A stretch of DNA of 64,000 bases from Paraburkholderia bannensis NBRC 103871 (GCF_000685015.1 NZ_BAYA01000010.1:62001-126000); one strand, 5' to 3'; positions 55,062-63,725 are shown, counted from the stretch's first letter. Numbers and translations are program-made. The notes: generated from the sequence alone by a model not told the origin.

Positions 55062-55124
55062 GAAGATCAGCCGGATAGATTGTCCGGCGCAGGCCGATCA
55101 GTGTGAATGGGCGACTGCAATGCC

Positions 55125-55139
55125 ATCAGGTTTCCTGAT
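55125..55139. promoter_or_regulatory. MarR operator ATCAGG-TTT-CCTGAT (marR side)
   Basis: A perfect 6-base inverted repeat with a three-base centre lies 57 bases before the MarR start, with TAGAAT, a possible -10, just after it at 55147. The same arms occur in front of the porin gene at 60550. Confidence 0.72.
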
Positions 55140-55195
55140 ACATGCAGTAGAATGAGATTTGACGCCCACACACTTCAGATCGGCTTCGATCTCCA

Positions 55196-55717
55196 ATGGC
55201 CAGAAAATCCTCAACTGTCGAATCCGCCTCCACGCCGGCCAACCAACCGGCCAACGAGCCGGCATTGTCCAGCGCCGACGCAACGCAGCGCGCCGTTCCC
55301 TCCATGCGCCTGAGCTACCTGATTGGGCAACTGGATCGCGTCATTTCGCGGCGCCTGACCGAGGCACTCGTGCTGCATGGCCTGACACTTCCGCAATACA
55401 CCGCGCTTTCCGTGCTGCGGGCGCGCGGCCGTTCGTCGAATGCGCAGATCGCCGAGCGCTCCTTCATCACGCCGCAATCCGCCAATGAAGTCGTGAAGAC
55501 GATGGAAGCCAATGGCTGGGTCGCACGCGAGCCCGATCCCATGAACCGGCGTGTGGTGCTGCTGTCCTTGACCGATGCCGGCAAGACGCTGCTTGACGCC
55601 TGCGATCAGGCTGTCGATCGGGTCGAACACGCGATGCTCGACGATGTCGCGCCCGCCACTGCACAAACGCTGCAAACGCTGCTGCATACCTGCGTGCGCA
55701 ATTTGCGCGCAGTGTAA
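55196..55717 (+). CDS. MarR-family transcriptional regulator
   Basis: The 173-residue protein has a flexible N-terminus and the MarR winged helix (LPQYTALSVLRARGRSSNAQIAERSFITPQSANEVVKTMEANGWVAREPDPMNRRVVLLSLTDAG). It is convergent with the porin-tannase-DUF3237-MFS run on the other strand. A shared palindrome upstream of both suggests that it represses that run and itself until a phenolic ligand binds. Confidence 0.9.
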   Translation: MARKSSTVESASTPANQPANEPALSSADATQRAVPSMRLSYLIGQLDRVISRRLTEALVLHGLTLPQYTALSVLRARGRSSNAQIAERSFITPQSANEVVKTMEANGWVAREPDPMNRRVVLLSLTDAGKTLLDACDQAVDRVEHAMLDDVAPATAQTLQTLLHTCVRNLRAV

Positions 55718-55812
55718 CGGTGCAATGTGAAACACCCATCGCAGGGCAGGCCTTGCGATGGGTGTTCGACGAAGCAAGCGCGTATAGCCCTCAACCCTGG
55801 TTGTCAGCATCC

Positions 55813-57039
55813 CTAATTTTTTGTCCGCCGTACAGCGAGCAATGCCCCGATGGCCGCGATTGCCGTGACGGGAATACTCGCCGCAATCACAGTAGTCGCG
55901 CTGGCGCCGCCAGCCAGGAGCTGTCCTGCCGCGAGCGGGCCCACAATCGACCCGATACGCCCCGCCGCCACCGCGGCGCCTACCCCCGTCCCGCGCATGA
56001 CCGTCTCATAGCTCGCAGCGGACAGCGCATAGAGCATCGATTGCGCACCCACAACGCTCATGCCCGCCAGCAGCACCGACAATGAAAGCCACAGCATGTT
56101 GCCGGCTCCCGCCAGCATGAACAGCGACACGGCAATGCCTGCGTAGACGGCTCCCACGACTCGCACGGGGCGCACTCGATCCATCAGTGTCCCGGTCGCG
56201 AGCACGCCCACCACGCTGCCCGCATTGAACAGGATCTGTGTGATACCCGCCTGACTACGCGTGAGGCCACGCCCGACGATCAGCGAAGGCAGCCAGTTCA
56301 GCAGGAAATACAGCACGATCAGCGTGCAGAAGAAACTGATCCATATTTGCGCCGTGACCGCGGCCCGGCCATCGCCGAACAGCACGCGCAGCGTCGAGGG
56401 CGGCCCGCCGCGAAGCGCCTGCGCATTCGAACTCGCTGCGGCGTAAGCGCGCGATTCCGGCAGCCACGCGAGGATCGCCGGGGCGATCAGCAGCGGCCCG
56501 AAGCCGCCAGCGTAAAAGATATGCCGCCATTCGGTGTCGCCCGCGCTGAGTACGCCGATCAACGCAGCGAGTGCGCCGCCCAGCGGCATGCCGCAGTACA
56601 TCACGCTGACCGCCGTATTGCGCAACCGTTGCGGCACCGCTTCAGCGGAAAGCGCGATCAGGTTCGGCATTGCGCCCCCCAAACCCAGGCCGGTCAACAG
56701 GCGCGCAATCAGCAGGGTCGCGAATGTCGACGTCTGGGCAGTCAGCAGCGAGAACGCGCCAAACGCCACCATCGAGATCAGCAGCACGCGCTTGCGGCCA
56801 ATGAGATCGGCAAGCCGCCCTCCCAGCATCGCCCCCGGCAGCAACCCGAACACGCCCGCGCTGAACGCGATGCCCAGTTGCCTCACGGAAAGCCCGAATT
56901 CGCGGGCCATGCGCGGCGCGGCCACTCCGGTAGACTGCAAATCGAGGCCTTCCAGCACCGCTACGACCAGACACAGACCCAGCACCCACACCGTACTCGC
57001 CGTCCGGCTGGACGGCACCTGAGTTGTCGATGACGACAC
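55813..57039 (-). CDS. MFS transporter, aromatic acid:H+ symporter (AAHS) type
   Basis: The 408-residue protein has twelve predicted membrane helices. Its start VLEGLDLQSTGVAAPRMAREFGLS and the motif-A loop GGRLADLIGRKRVLL are typical of AAHS carriers such as MhpT or PcaK. It begins with GTG 57039, preceded by AAGGAGATATC. It is the last gene of the run with tannase, so it should import the aromatic acid released from the ester, such as gallate or a hydroxycinnamate. Confidence 0.9.
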   Translation of the reverse strand: MSSSTTQVPSSRTASTVWVLGLCLVVAVLEGLDLQSTGVAAPRMAREFGLSVRQLGIAFSAGVFGLLPGAMLGGRLADLIGRKRVLLISMVAFGAFSLLTAQTSTFATLLIARLLTGLGLGGAMPNLIALSAEAVPQRLRNTAVSVMYCGMPLGGALAALIGVLSAGDTEWRHIFYAGGFGPLLIAPAILAWLPESRAYAAASSNAQALRGGPPSTLRVLFGDGRAAVTAQIWISFFCTLIVLYFLLNWLPSLIVGRGLTRSQAGITQILFNAGSVVGVLATGTLMDRVRPVRVVGAVYAGIAVSLFMLAGAGNMLWLSLSVLLAGMSVVGAQSMLYALSAASYETVMRGTGVGAAVAAGRIGSIVGPLAAGQLLAGGASATTVIAASIPVTAIAAIGALLAVRRTKN

Positions 57040-57080
57040 GATATCTCCTTGTTTTATTTCGTTATGCTACGCATAGCGGA

Positions 57081-57599
57081 CTACTGGAGCCTGTAGATAC
57101 GGATAAGCACCGCGTCGCGCGCTGGCCGCAGACTGTCGAGCGTCCCCACATACACGTTGTCGTTGATCCAGCCGTACTTGCCCTCCGGCGCGACCAGGTC
57201 GATATTCGAGAACACCGCCTGGCCGGGCGCCCTTTGCGCGGGCGCCAGCACGTGATTCGACACGCTGATGACCGCGCCATCGTCTGTCTTGAGCTCGTAG
57301 GTCGCAGACAGCTGCTTGAAGCCGTCCTGCCTCACGAGTTGACGATCGGCTCCGCCAGCCAGCACCACGCCGTGAATGCCGGGCCCGCTAAAGCTCCCGC
57401 CGACGATCGGCACCATGCGTCTTTCCCCGATCGGCGAATTGCCGAGCGACATCGTTGGCGCAAGGTCGCAGGTGACCTCCATGACGAGTTGCGCGACGGG
57501 CACATGCTGCGCAGGCGCTTCAGCCGCCGCCCCGTTCACGCAGGCAACGATCAACGGCACCGCTGCAACAAGGCGCCTGGCGTAATTACCGATATTCAT
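57081..57599 (-). CDS. Exported DUF3237 protein
   Basis: The 172-residue protein has a signal peptide (cleavage about ACVNGAAA, residue 26) and the DUF3237 pattern: GERRMVPIVGGSFSGPGIHGVVLAGGADRQL and YELKTDDGAVISVSN. Family function is unknown. It lies 19 bases after the tannase stop and so belongs to the aromatic-ester unit; here it is exported, which fits a role near the tannase in the periplasm. Confidence 0.85.
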   Translation of the reverse strand: MNIGNYARRLVAAVPLIVACVNGAAAEAPAQHVPVAQLVMEVTCDLAPTMSLGNSPIGERRMVPIVGGSFSGPGIHGVVLAGGADRQLVRQDGFKQLSATYELKTDDGAVISVSNHVLAPAQRAPGQAVFSNIDLVAPEGKYGWINDNVYVGTLDSLRPARDAVLIRIYRLQ

Positions 57600-57617
57600 G
57601 ACGCGTCTCCATGCGAT

Positions 57618-59291
57618 TCATTGGCCTGCGCAAACAAAGCTGTTTGCGTCGTTTTTATCGCCCTTCAGGTATTGGGCTCGCTGCGGATAAGGACAGAGCG
57701 GGTGCGTCATTCCAGCGGGCAGTTTCGCTCCGGCGGAAGCGCCAGCATGCGCAACGATGGATTGCGGCGCCTGCCCTTGTTCGACCCACTTGACCATCGC
57801 ATCGAGCGAATCGAAGCTGTCGAGCGCGTAGTCGCCGCCGGAACAGTGATTCATGCCCGGGACGACGTAGAGGCGTGCGAAGTCCGCCGTGTGCTGGCCG
57901 TAGGCGCTTTGCAGACGCTTGAAATAGTCGATCGTGTCGAGCACCGAAAAGACCGGATCGCTGCCGCCGTGATAAATCAGCAGCTTCCCGCCGTGCGATT
58001 TGAAACTGCCTAGATCGACCGAGTCGGCATCCATGAATTCAGCCGCAGACTGGCCATATTGCGCGGTCTTTCTGTGAATCGACTGTTCGAGATCCGGCAG
58101 CGATGCGGTAAAGATGTCGAACGAACTGCGCGGCGGTGTCGAAAACACATATTGCATCGAGCCCGCACCCAGCGTTTCCGCGCGCGACGGATGTTGGTCG
58201 TCGCCCAGTTTCCATTCGCGCCAGTTCGCGCTCGCAATACCGCTGTCATAAGGCCACGGCGTATATAGCGGGTGACCGTCCGCTGTTTTCGCGCCATCGA
58301 ATACGGCGTGCAAGGCCTGCACCTGAACTGCGCTCAGGCACTGATCTGTCTTTCCGGCTTTGCATTGCAAGACCACGGGGTCGAATTTGCACTCATCGGG
58401 GCGATCATTGAAACCCTCGTCTGCACCGCCGCATTGATGACGTACCGCGTCGGCCACCAGGTCGAGGTCGCCTTGAGAAAATGCGTGCGCAAGCTGTATG
58501 CGTCCGTCCTCAGAGCGCGGAGCGGCGCGGCTAAAAGCCTGCGTGTCGGCCACCTGTGCAATTGCGGCATGCGGAAGGCGGTAACCCGGATCGCCCGAAA
58601 TAATGCCGTCAAATTCAGCGCCATACCGTTGCATCGCTTGCAGCGCTTCCTGGCCGCCTTTCGAGCATCCGGCGAAATAAGACCACTTTGGATTCTCGCC
58701 GTAAAAGTCGCGAATCACGCGCTTCGCAATCTCAGCGACGCGACCGATGGAAGCGTAGCCGTAATCGATGCGCGCTTTCGGGTCGACGCCAAAACCTGCG
58801 TTCTGATCCTGCGTATGACCGGCATCGGAGCTCACAACGGCGAAGCCGCGCGCCAATGCACGCGGGCCGTCGCGCCATGAAGGAATTATGCCCGTGGCGG
58901 GATTGACAGTGCCGTCGCTGCCACCGCCTCCTTGATAAAAGAAACGCCCCGCCCATTCGAGCGGCAGGCGCAGCTCGAAATGAATCGCATATTGATCGTT
59001 CGATGCGGCGTGGCCAGTACCATTCGTTGGCGCAGGCTGCCCGGTGCGTCGATCGAGTACGCCTTCGACGAGACAATGTGCCGGAAGGGCCTTGGCTGCA
59101 CTTGCATCGTCGTGCGGCACCGCCTCCTGCCACTGCGCTGAAGTGATGACGCCGTTGGGCACATGGAGCCCGGTTAAACGTGCGCAGCGGTTTGCGTCAG
59201 CCGCCTGGGCCTGCGAACTGATTGCGAGAGCGAACAGCAACGCGCTGGCGCATCCACGCGAATGGATCTTGCGCTGATTGAAGAGCGACAA
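57618..59291 (-). CDS. Tannase/feruloyl esterase family protein
   Basis: The 557-residue exported enzyme has a signal peptide (AQAADA, cleavage about residue 31), a nucleophile motif G-C209-S210-K-G-G, an Asp candidate in HGGSDPVFSVLD and His482-Cys483 in NHCSGGDYAL. The Cys pair that flanks Ser and His is the CS-D-HC arrangement of tannase and feruloyl esterase. It should hydrolyse gallate, ferulate or similar phenolic esters in the periplasm or outside. The start codon is TTG 59291, with AGGAGA seven bases before it. It lies between the porin and DUF3237 genes. Confidence 0.9.
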   Translation of the reverse strand: MSLFNQRKIHSRGCASALLFALAISSQAQAADANRCARLTGLHVPNGVITSAQWQEAVPHDDASAAKALPAHCLVEGVLDRRTGQPAPTNGTGHAASNDQYAIHFELRLPLEWAGRFFYQGGGGSDGTVNPATGIIPSWRDGPRALARGFAVVSSDAGHTQDQNAGFGVDPKARIDYGYASIGRVAEIAKRVIRDFYGENPKWSYFAGCSKGGQEALQAMQRYGAEFDGIISGDPGYRLPHAAIAQVADTQAFSRAAPRSEDGRIQLAHAFSQGDLDLVADAVRHQCGGADEGFNDRPDECKFDPVVLQCKAGKTDQCLSAVQVQALHAVFDGAKTADGHPLYTPWPYDSGIASANWREWKLGDDQHPSRAETLGAGSMQYVFSTPPRSSFDIFTASLPDLEQSIHRKTAQYGQSAAEFMDADSVDLGSFKSHGGKLLIYHGGSDPVFSVLDTIDYFKRLQSAYGQHTADFARLYVVPGMNHCSGGDYALDSFDSLDAMVKWVEQGQAPQSIVAHAGASAGAKLPAGMTHPLCPYPQRAQYLKGDKNDANSFVCAGQ

Positions 59292-59316
59292 TCGAATGTC
59301 TCCTGCGAGAGGAATG

Positions 59317-60408
59317 CTAGAAGCGGTGCGAAATCCCTACGCCGACCGCAACGGTATTGGTGTCCGGCACGCCGCCGGTGAGCGACGCGGTCATCAGGTT
59401 CGTCAACCCGTTCGCTTTTTTCTTCGCGTTCATCAGGCCGACGAAACCATAGACCTCCGTGGACTTCGACAGAAAATAGTCTTCGCTCAGCACGTAAGCG
59501 TTGGTCGCGTTCTGTGTATCCTTGCGATCCTCTGCCCAGTACCAGGCCAGGGTGAGCATGCTGGCCGGCGTGACGTACCAGTTCGCGCCCGCCTGGATCA
59601 CGCGGATATCCGACGGCCCGGTGACGCCGAACTGGCTGATCGCATTGCCCTCGGGCTGGTTGTAGTCTGTCCACGCCGCCTTCAGCGTGACCGTGCCGAA
59701 CTTGTATCCGCCGCCCAGCGACCAGACGGTCAGGTCGCGGTTGCCGTACTGATCGTTCTTCTGTACGAATGCGCCTTCGCCGATGAGGTGCGCGTCTTCG
59801 TACGCGGCGCCGACGGAAACAGTTCGGCCCTGGGCCAGGCTGCCCGCCTCATTGCCGAAGTGATAGAGCGCGCCCAGATAGACCGTGTCGGTCTTGTAGG
59901 TGTAGCCGACCGAATTGGCTTCATAGACCGTGACGCCCGAGGTCGTGCTTTTTCCTTCCAGGAAATTCCAGTAACCCGCTGCGCTGAAAGCCTGCTTGAG
60001 GGAGCGCGGATCGGCACGGCCAAAGGCGTAGTAAGCCGGATCCTGCTGGAGGCCCGCTGTGAGCTGGCCGTAGCTCGAACGCACGAATACGTTCGCGTAA
60101 TGGCCGAAAATCGTATTGGACGGCGACATCGCACCGCTGCCGATGCTGAATTGCCCTTCGAGCTGAAAGCCCGCACGCACGCCACCACCCAGGTCTTCCA
60201 GGCCGAGCAAGCCCCAACGGTTGCTGCTGTTGCCGCCCGAGCTGAAGAGGAAATTGCTGTGCGACGAAGGGCCGCCGGCACCGGGGCCGCCATTCTTGTT
60301 CTGGTACAGGAGACTCGCATCGACGAGGCCATAAAGCGTAACGCTGCTCTGGGCGTGTGCAATGCTGGCTCCGACTGCACATGCCGCCATACAGGCAAAC
60401 TTCTTCAT
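59317..60408 (-). CDS. Gram-negative porin (Burkholderia type)
   Basis: The 363-residue protein has a signal peptide (AHAQ) and starts the barrel with SSVTLYGLVDASLLYQNKNGG. It ends with Phe (VAVGVGISHRF), as outer membrane porins do. ATG 60408 has GGAG seven bases upstream. As the first gene of the operon with tannase, DUF3237 and MFS, it is likely the entry channel for the aromatic substrate. The MarR operator is 142 bases upstream. Confidence 0.92.
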   Translation of the reverse strand: MKKFACMAACAVGASIAHAQSSVTLYGLVDASLLYQNKNGGPGAGGPSSHSNFLFSSGGNSSNRWGLLGLEDLGGGVRAGFQLEGQFSIGSGAMSPSNTIFGHYANVFVRSSYGQLTAGLQQDPAYYAFGRADPRSLKQAFSAAGYWNFLEGKSTTSGVTVYEANSVGYTYKTDTVYLGALYHFGNEAGSLAQGRTVSVGAAYEDAHLIGEGAFVQKNDQYGNRDLTVWSLGGGYKFGTVTLKAAWTDYNQPEGNAISQFGVTGPSDIRVIQAGANWYVTPASMLTLAWYWAEDRKDTQNATNAYVLSEDYFLSKSTEVYGFVGLMNAKKKANGLTNLMTASLTGGVPDTNTVAVGVGISHRF

Positions 60409-60549
60409 TGGATCTCCGTGTTTTTTATTCAGTATTCCTACTTTATGACGAGGCAATGGCAAGTCTCGTTGGCCTCCTGGGCGTGCGCTGGCTCTTGTCC
60501 GGATCGGCTCCGCGTGACCGCCAGCGTTCAGGTTTTTAACAATCTTATT

Positions 60550-60564
60550 ATCAGGTAGCCTGAT
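60550..60564. promoter_or_regulatory. MarR operator ATCAGG-TAG-CCTGAT (porin side)
   Basis: Same six-base arms and three-base spacing as the site in front of marR at 55125. It lies in the porin promoter region, facing the minus-strand operon. Confidence 0.72.
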
Positions 60565-60657
60565 TTGCAATCGACGTTGCCGAGTTTACGTGCAAACACC
60601 TAGAACGTCTGGCCGAACGTTCGTTCGATGGTTGAGCAGGGATTCGAACATGACAAA

Positions 60658-60683
60658 GGCCGCTGTCCTCACCGACAGCGGTC
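60658..60683 (-). terminator. Terminator-like hairpin after the LysR gene
   Basis: GACCGCTGTC / GACAGCGGCC pair over ten bases with one G-U and a six-base loop (minus strand), followed by TTTGTC. The U-run is short, so strength is uncertain. Confidence 0.55.
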
Positions 60684-60762
60684 TTCGTTATTGAGTGATT
60701 GCAGCTTTAGCCGCACTGATGCGGTTTGAACGATCTGGTTAGCAACCGCGTACCAGCCGCGT

Positions 60763-61683
60763 TCATCGACGCTGGATCGCGGCCTCGATCTGGTCTCGCA
60801 TCCAGCGGTGCCACGGACTGTGCAGATTGCGGCGCTGAAAGAAAATCCGGAACGTGAAGCGCGGCGTATCGAACGGCGCGTCGTAGACGCTGATGCGCGC
60901 GCTGGCGGCAAGCTGGCGCGCGGCACGCCGAGGCAACGTGATGAGCAGGTCGGAACTGGCGACAATGAACGGCGCGGCCATCACGTCGGGCAACTCGACC
61001 GCCACGTTGCGCGCCACGCCCAGTTTCGCGAGCGACATATCGATCACGCTGCGCTCCTCGGGCCACTGCGCGACGACCACATGGCGCTCGGCCAGATACG
61101 CGCTCAGGGACAGCGGCACGCGGATGCGTGCATGCCTGCTGCGCGCGACCACGACATAGTCGTCCTCACCGGCGTCGAGCGACTCGATCCCCTCGGCGGC
61201 GGCATGAAACTCATCGGAGAAACCCAGCACGAAATCGGCGCGGCCCGAGTTGAGGTCTTCCTGCGCATCGCGGTTGCGCGAAGGCACGACCTTGACGCGC
61301 ACATGGGGCGCGCGCTTTTCGAGCCGGCCCACGATGCCCGGCAACAGCGCAAACGCCGTGAAATCGGTAGCGGCAAACGTCACAGTGCGTGTACTGCTTG
61401 CGGGATCGAAGCGCTCCATTTCGCCCAGACGCTCGGACAGGACGTCGAGTGCTTCGGCGACACCCTCTGCAATCAGGTCGGCACGCGGCGTCGGCTGCAT
61501 GCCGGCACCGGCGCGAATAAATAATTCGTCATGCCAGGCATCCCGCAGGCGACCCAGCGCGTGACTGCATGCCGATGGGCTCATCGCCAGCTCGTCGGCG
61601 GCGGCAACAACACTGCGCCGACGATAGACAGCGTCGAAAACGAGTAGCAGGTTCAGGTCGAGACGGCGCAGAGTATCGTGCAT
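60763..61683 (-). CDS. LysR-type transcriptional regulator
   Basis: The 306-residue protein has an N-terminal winged helix (LNLLLVFDAVYRRRSVVAAADELAMSPSACSHALGRLRDAW) and a substrate-binding domain. This N-terminus, starting MHDTLRRLDLNLL, is of the NodD/NahR-like type. ATG 61683 is chosen; an earlier ATG at 61722 is possible. It is divergent from the GNAT gene by about 90 bases, the likely target. Confidence 0.88.
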   Translation of the reverse strand: MHDTLRRLDLNLLLVFDAVYRRRSVVAAADELAMSPSACSHALGRLRDAWHDELFIRAGAGMQPTPRADLIAEGVAEALDVLSERLGEMERFDPASSTRTVTFAATDFTAFALLPGIVGRLEKRAPHVRVKVVPSRNRDAQEDLNSGRADFVLGFSDEFHAAAEGIESLDAGEDDYVVVARSRHARIRVPLSLSAYLAERHVVVAQWPEERSVIDMSLAKLGVARNVAVELPDVMAAPFIVASSDLLITLPRRAARQLAASARISVYDAPFDTPRFTFRIFFQRRNLHSPWHRWMRDQIEAAIQRR

Positions 61684-61776
61684 GCGGTGCAGTATAGTCT
61701 GAACAGAATGCAGCGCCGACATTTCCCGATTTCGGTAGCATGCCGGCTCGACCTTACTTCCTTCTGTTCCTGAATC

Positions 61777-62406
61777 ATGAGTGCAACTGCTTCGCCCCAA
61801 TCAACGCCGCAGCCGACGCTTCACGACACCGCCACCACCGCCGTCGCGCGCTCGCTCGCGCAGGCGCTAATCGAAGACCCGTTCTATCTGGCGGTCACGG
61901 TCGAGGCGCAAGCCGACGACGCACAGCGACTGGAGATGCTCGCCCGCTATTGCGAACTGGCAATCGACGAGGCCAACGCGGTCGGCGAGGTTCACTACGC
62001 CGGCACCGATGGCGCGGCGATCTGGGTGATGCCGGAAGCCGGCGCAGAAGCCATCGCCCATCATGGCCGGGTGCGCGGCACGGCGCTCAAGACGCTGCTC
62101 GGCGAGCGCGGCTATGCGAACTACAACGGGATTTGCGAAGCGATGGCGCAGCATGTCCCCGCGTCGCTGGACGACGCATGGTATCTGTCGATTCTGGGGG
62201 TGCAGCCGGCAGCAAGAGGACGGCGACTTGCGCACGATCTGCTGCAATTGACGCTAGGCCGTGCCGATCAAGCCGGCGCGACCTGCTTTCTGGAAACGTT
62301 CAATCCCCTGAGCCTGCCGTTCTATCGGCGGCTGGGTTTCGAAGCGGAGCTGCATTGCGTCGAGCCCGTGACGGGCAGCGACTACTGGCTGATGGCCCGC
62401 CGATAA
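61777..62406 (+). CDS. GNAT-family N-acetyltransferase
   Basis: The 209-residue protein has the acetyl-CoA-binding segment LSILGVQPAARGRRLAHDLLQLTLGRA (motif A) and a C-terminal LPFYRRLGFEAE (motif B). Substrate is unknown. It is divergent from a LysR gene and convergent with infA. Confidence 0.86.
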   Translation: MSATASPQSTPQPTLHDTATTAVARSLAQALIEDPFYLAVTVEAQADDAQRLEMLARYCELAIDEANAVGEVHYAGTDGAAIWVMPEAGAEAIAHHGRVRGTALKTLLGERGYANYNGICEAMAQHVPASLDDAWYLSILGVQPAARGRRLAHDLLQLTLGRADQAGATCFLETFNPLSLPFYRRLGFEAELHCVEPVTGSDYWLMARR

Positions 62407-62431
62407 AGGTGACGAGCCTACGCCGTGCGCA

Positions 62432-62476
62432 CAATGTCCAGCCGTCGAGCCGGATGCGGCCGACGGCTGGACATTG
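62432..62476. repeat. Long perfect hairpin between convergent GNAT and infA genes
   Basis: Sixteen-base perfect arms (CAATGTCCAGCCGTCG and its complement) enclose 13 bases in which GCCG-GATG-CGGC can also pair. The whole hairpin is therefore about 20 pairs with one bulged A and a four-base loop. No U-run follows on either strand. Confidence 0.75.
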
Positions 62477-62593
62477 CATGACAGCCAGTGAATGGTCACG
62501 GTGCGCGGCGCGCAGCGGCACCGAGGTGACACCTAAGCGGCACCCGAATGGCGCGCCCGGGGCGCATCGTGAACACTCCAGCCGGACGGAGTA

Positions 62594-62857
62594 TTACCGG
62601 CGGCGCGCGGCTGCAGGGCGCGGGCCACTGCTGCTCGCATCCTTGTGGCGGAAATTGATCCGACCCTTGGTCAGATCGTAGACCGACAACTCGAGCGTGA
62701 CCCGGTCGCCAGCGATAATGCGAATATGATTCTTGCGCATGCGGCCCGAAGCGTAGGCGTTCACGACAACGCCGTTTTCGAGCGTCACGCGATACTTGCT
62801 GTCCGGCAGCACTTCGTCGACGACACCGTCGAGTTCAAGCAGTTCTTCCTTCGCCAA
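62594..62857 (-). CDS. infA: Translation initiation factor IF-1 (TTG start)
   Basis: The 87-residue protein carries the S1-like OB fold of IF-1 (KEELLELDGVVDEVLPDSKYRVTLENG, SGRMRKNHIRIIAGDRVTLELSVYDLTKGRI) with a basic C-terminal tail ending PAAARRR, longer than standard 72-residue IF-1. The start is TTG 62857, with AGGAGG seven bases before it. It binds the 30S A site in initiation. Burkholderiaceae often have a second infA beside a cold-shock gene, and this looks like that copy. Confidence 0.92.
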   Translation of the reverse strand: MAKEELLELDGVVDEVLPDSKYRVTLENGVVVNAYASGRMRKNHIRIIAGDRVTLELSVYDLTKGRINFRHKDASSSGPRPAAARRR

Positions 62858-63311
62858 ATCCAATCCTCCTGAAATACACAATGCCGCGCTTACGCGCAGC
62901 GCAGATAGTGACCCCGCGCGAACGCCATCGGCCCGATCCTGATGCACCATCGGCGACCCTGAAGGCCGGCCAGATCAGCAGATACAGTCGGGAACAGGAA
63001 ACGACATGGCCCTCGGCGCGCCAGAGTCAAGCGATCCGACACCGCGACAAGCAATGTGCCAACGCACAGGGCAATTCGTGCTCTTGATGAGCCAATCGGA
63101 GACACGGATCGTCGGCGTTCGCCTGGTCAATCCGCAGAGACGAACCTCGAACGCGCATGCCCGCAGGATGTCCGGTCTGCGAGCGCAGTGAACACCAATG
63201 CGGGACACACGAGATACGCGTGGCGTACGACTGCCACGGTATGAGACAGGGCATTCGCGCCGCCCGTTGAGCTAGTGAACTAGCCCCAGAGGCGGCTGCG
63301 GTGCAAACAGC
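62858..63311. other. Gap between infA and cspA genes
   Basis: No gene is supported in these 454 bases. GCTAGT-GA-ACTAGC is a short inverted repeat at 63271-63284, without a U-run, after the cspA gene. Confidence 0.5.
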
Positions 63312-63515
63312 TTACAGCGGGGTGATGTTCGAAGCCTGGAGGCCCTTCGGACCACGCTTGACTTCGTAGCTGACCTTCTGGCCTTCAGCCAGCGTCTTGA
63401 AGCCCGTGCCACGCACTTCCGAGAAGTGAGCGAACAGATCGTCGCCACCCTTGTCCGGAGTGATGAAGCCAAAGCCCTTGCTGTCGTTAAACCATTTGAC
63501 GGTACCGGTTTCCAC
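63312..63515 (-). CDS. cspA: Cold-shock protein (CspA family)
   Basis: The 67-residue protein has the RNA-binding motifs KGFGFI (RNP1) and DLFAHF (RNP2) of the cold-shock domain. It starts with GTG 63515, preceded by GAGGA. It binds single-stranded RNA and DNA as an RNA chaperone. A clear promoter and long leader lie upstream. Confidence 0.95.
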   Translation of the reverse strand: METGTVKWFNDSKGFGFITPDKGGDDLFAHFSEVRGTGFKTLAEGQKVSYEVKRGPKGLQASNITPL

Positions 63516-63597
63516 TAAAAAATCCTCAAAACAAATAAAAACACACGCGCCCAGGAAAAGGGCGAATACAAAAATCGAGCGGGAGAGGTCAACGAAA

Positions 63598-63612
63598 GCC
63601 GTGAATCACGGC
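63598..63612 (-). promoter_or_regulatory. Hairpin in the cspA leader
   Basis: GCCGTG-AAT-CACGGC lies about 30-45 bases into the predicted leader and could form an early stem in the mRNA, as in cold-shock leaders that refold with temperature. Confidence 0.45.
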
Positions 63613-63650
63613 AATTGATGAGCAGACACAGCTAGAAAATTAGCAGATTG

Positions 63651-63679
63651 AACTTACGCGCTATTTCGAAGCACGTCAA
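63651..63679 (-). promoter_or_regulatory. Sigma-70 promoter of cspA
   Basis: On the minus strand TTGACG and TAAGTT are separated by exactly 17 bases. The start should be near 63643, giving a leader of about 130 bases before the GTG. Confidence 0.75.
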
Positions 63680-63725
63680 GCACTTTCGTTCCAACCGGCC
63701 TCAAAACCCGTCCCGCCGCCCCCAA

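Larger units (their letters stand above)
60409..60762. other. Intergenic region upstream of the porin operon
   Basis: No gene is seen. It carries the porin promoter with the MarR operator and, toward its right end, the terminator-like hairpin of the LysR gene. The palindrome CGAACGTTCG also lies at 60614-60623. Confidence 0.55.

Noticed and set aside
55061..55110. Possible frameshifted helix-turn-helix after the sigma-54 activator
   Set aside because: The other frames across the gene end and the following bases give no HTH-like sequence, so a simple frameshift does not explain its absence.
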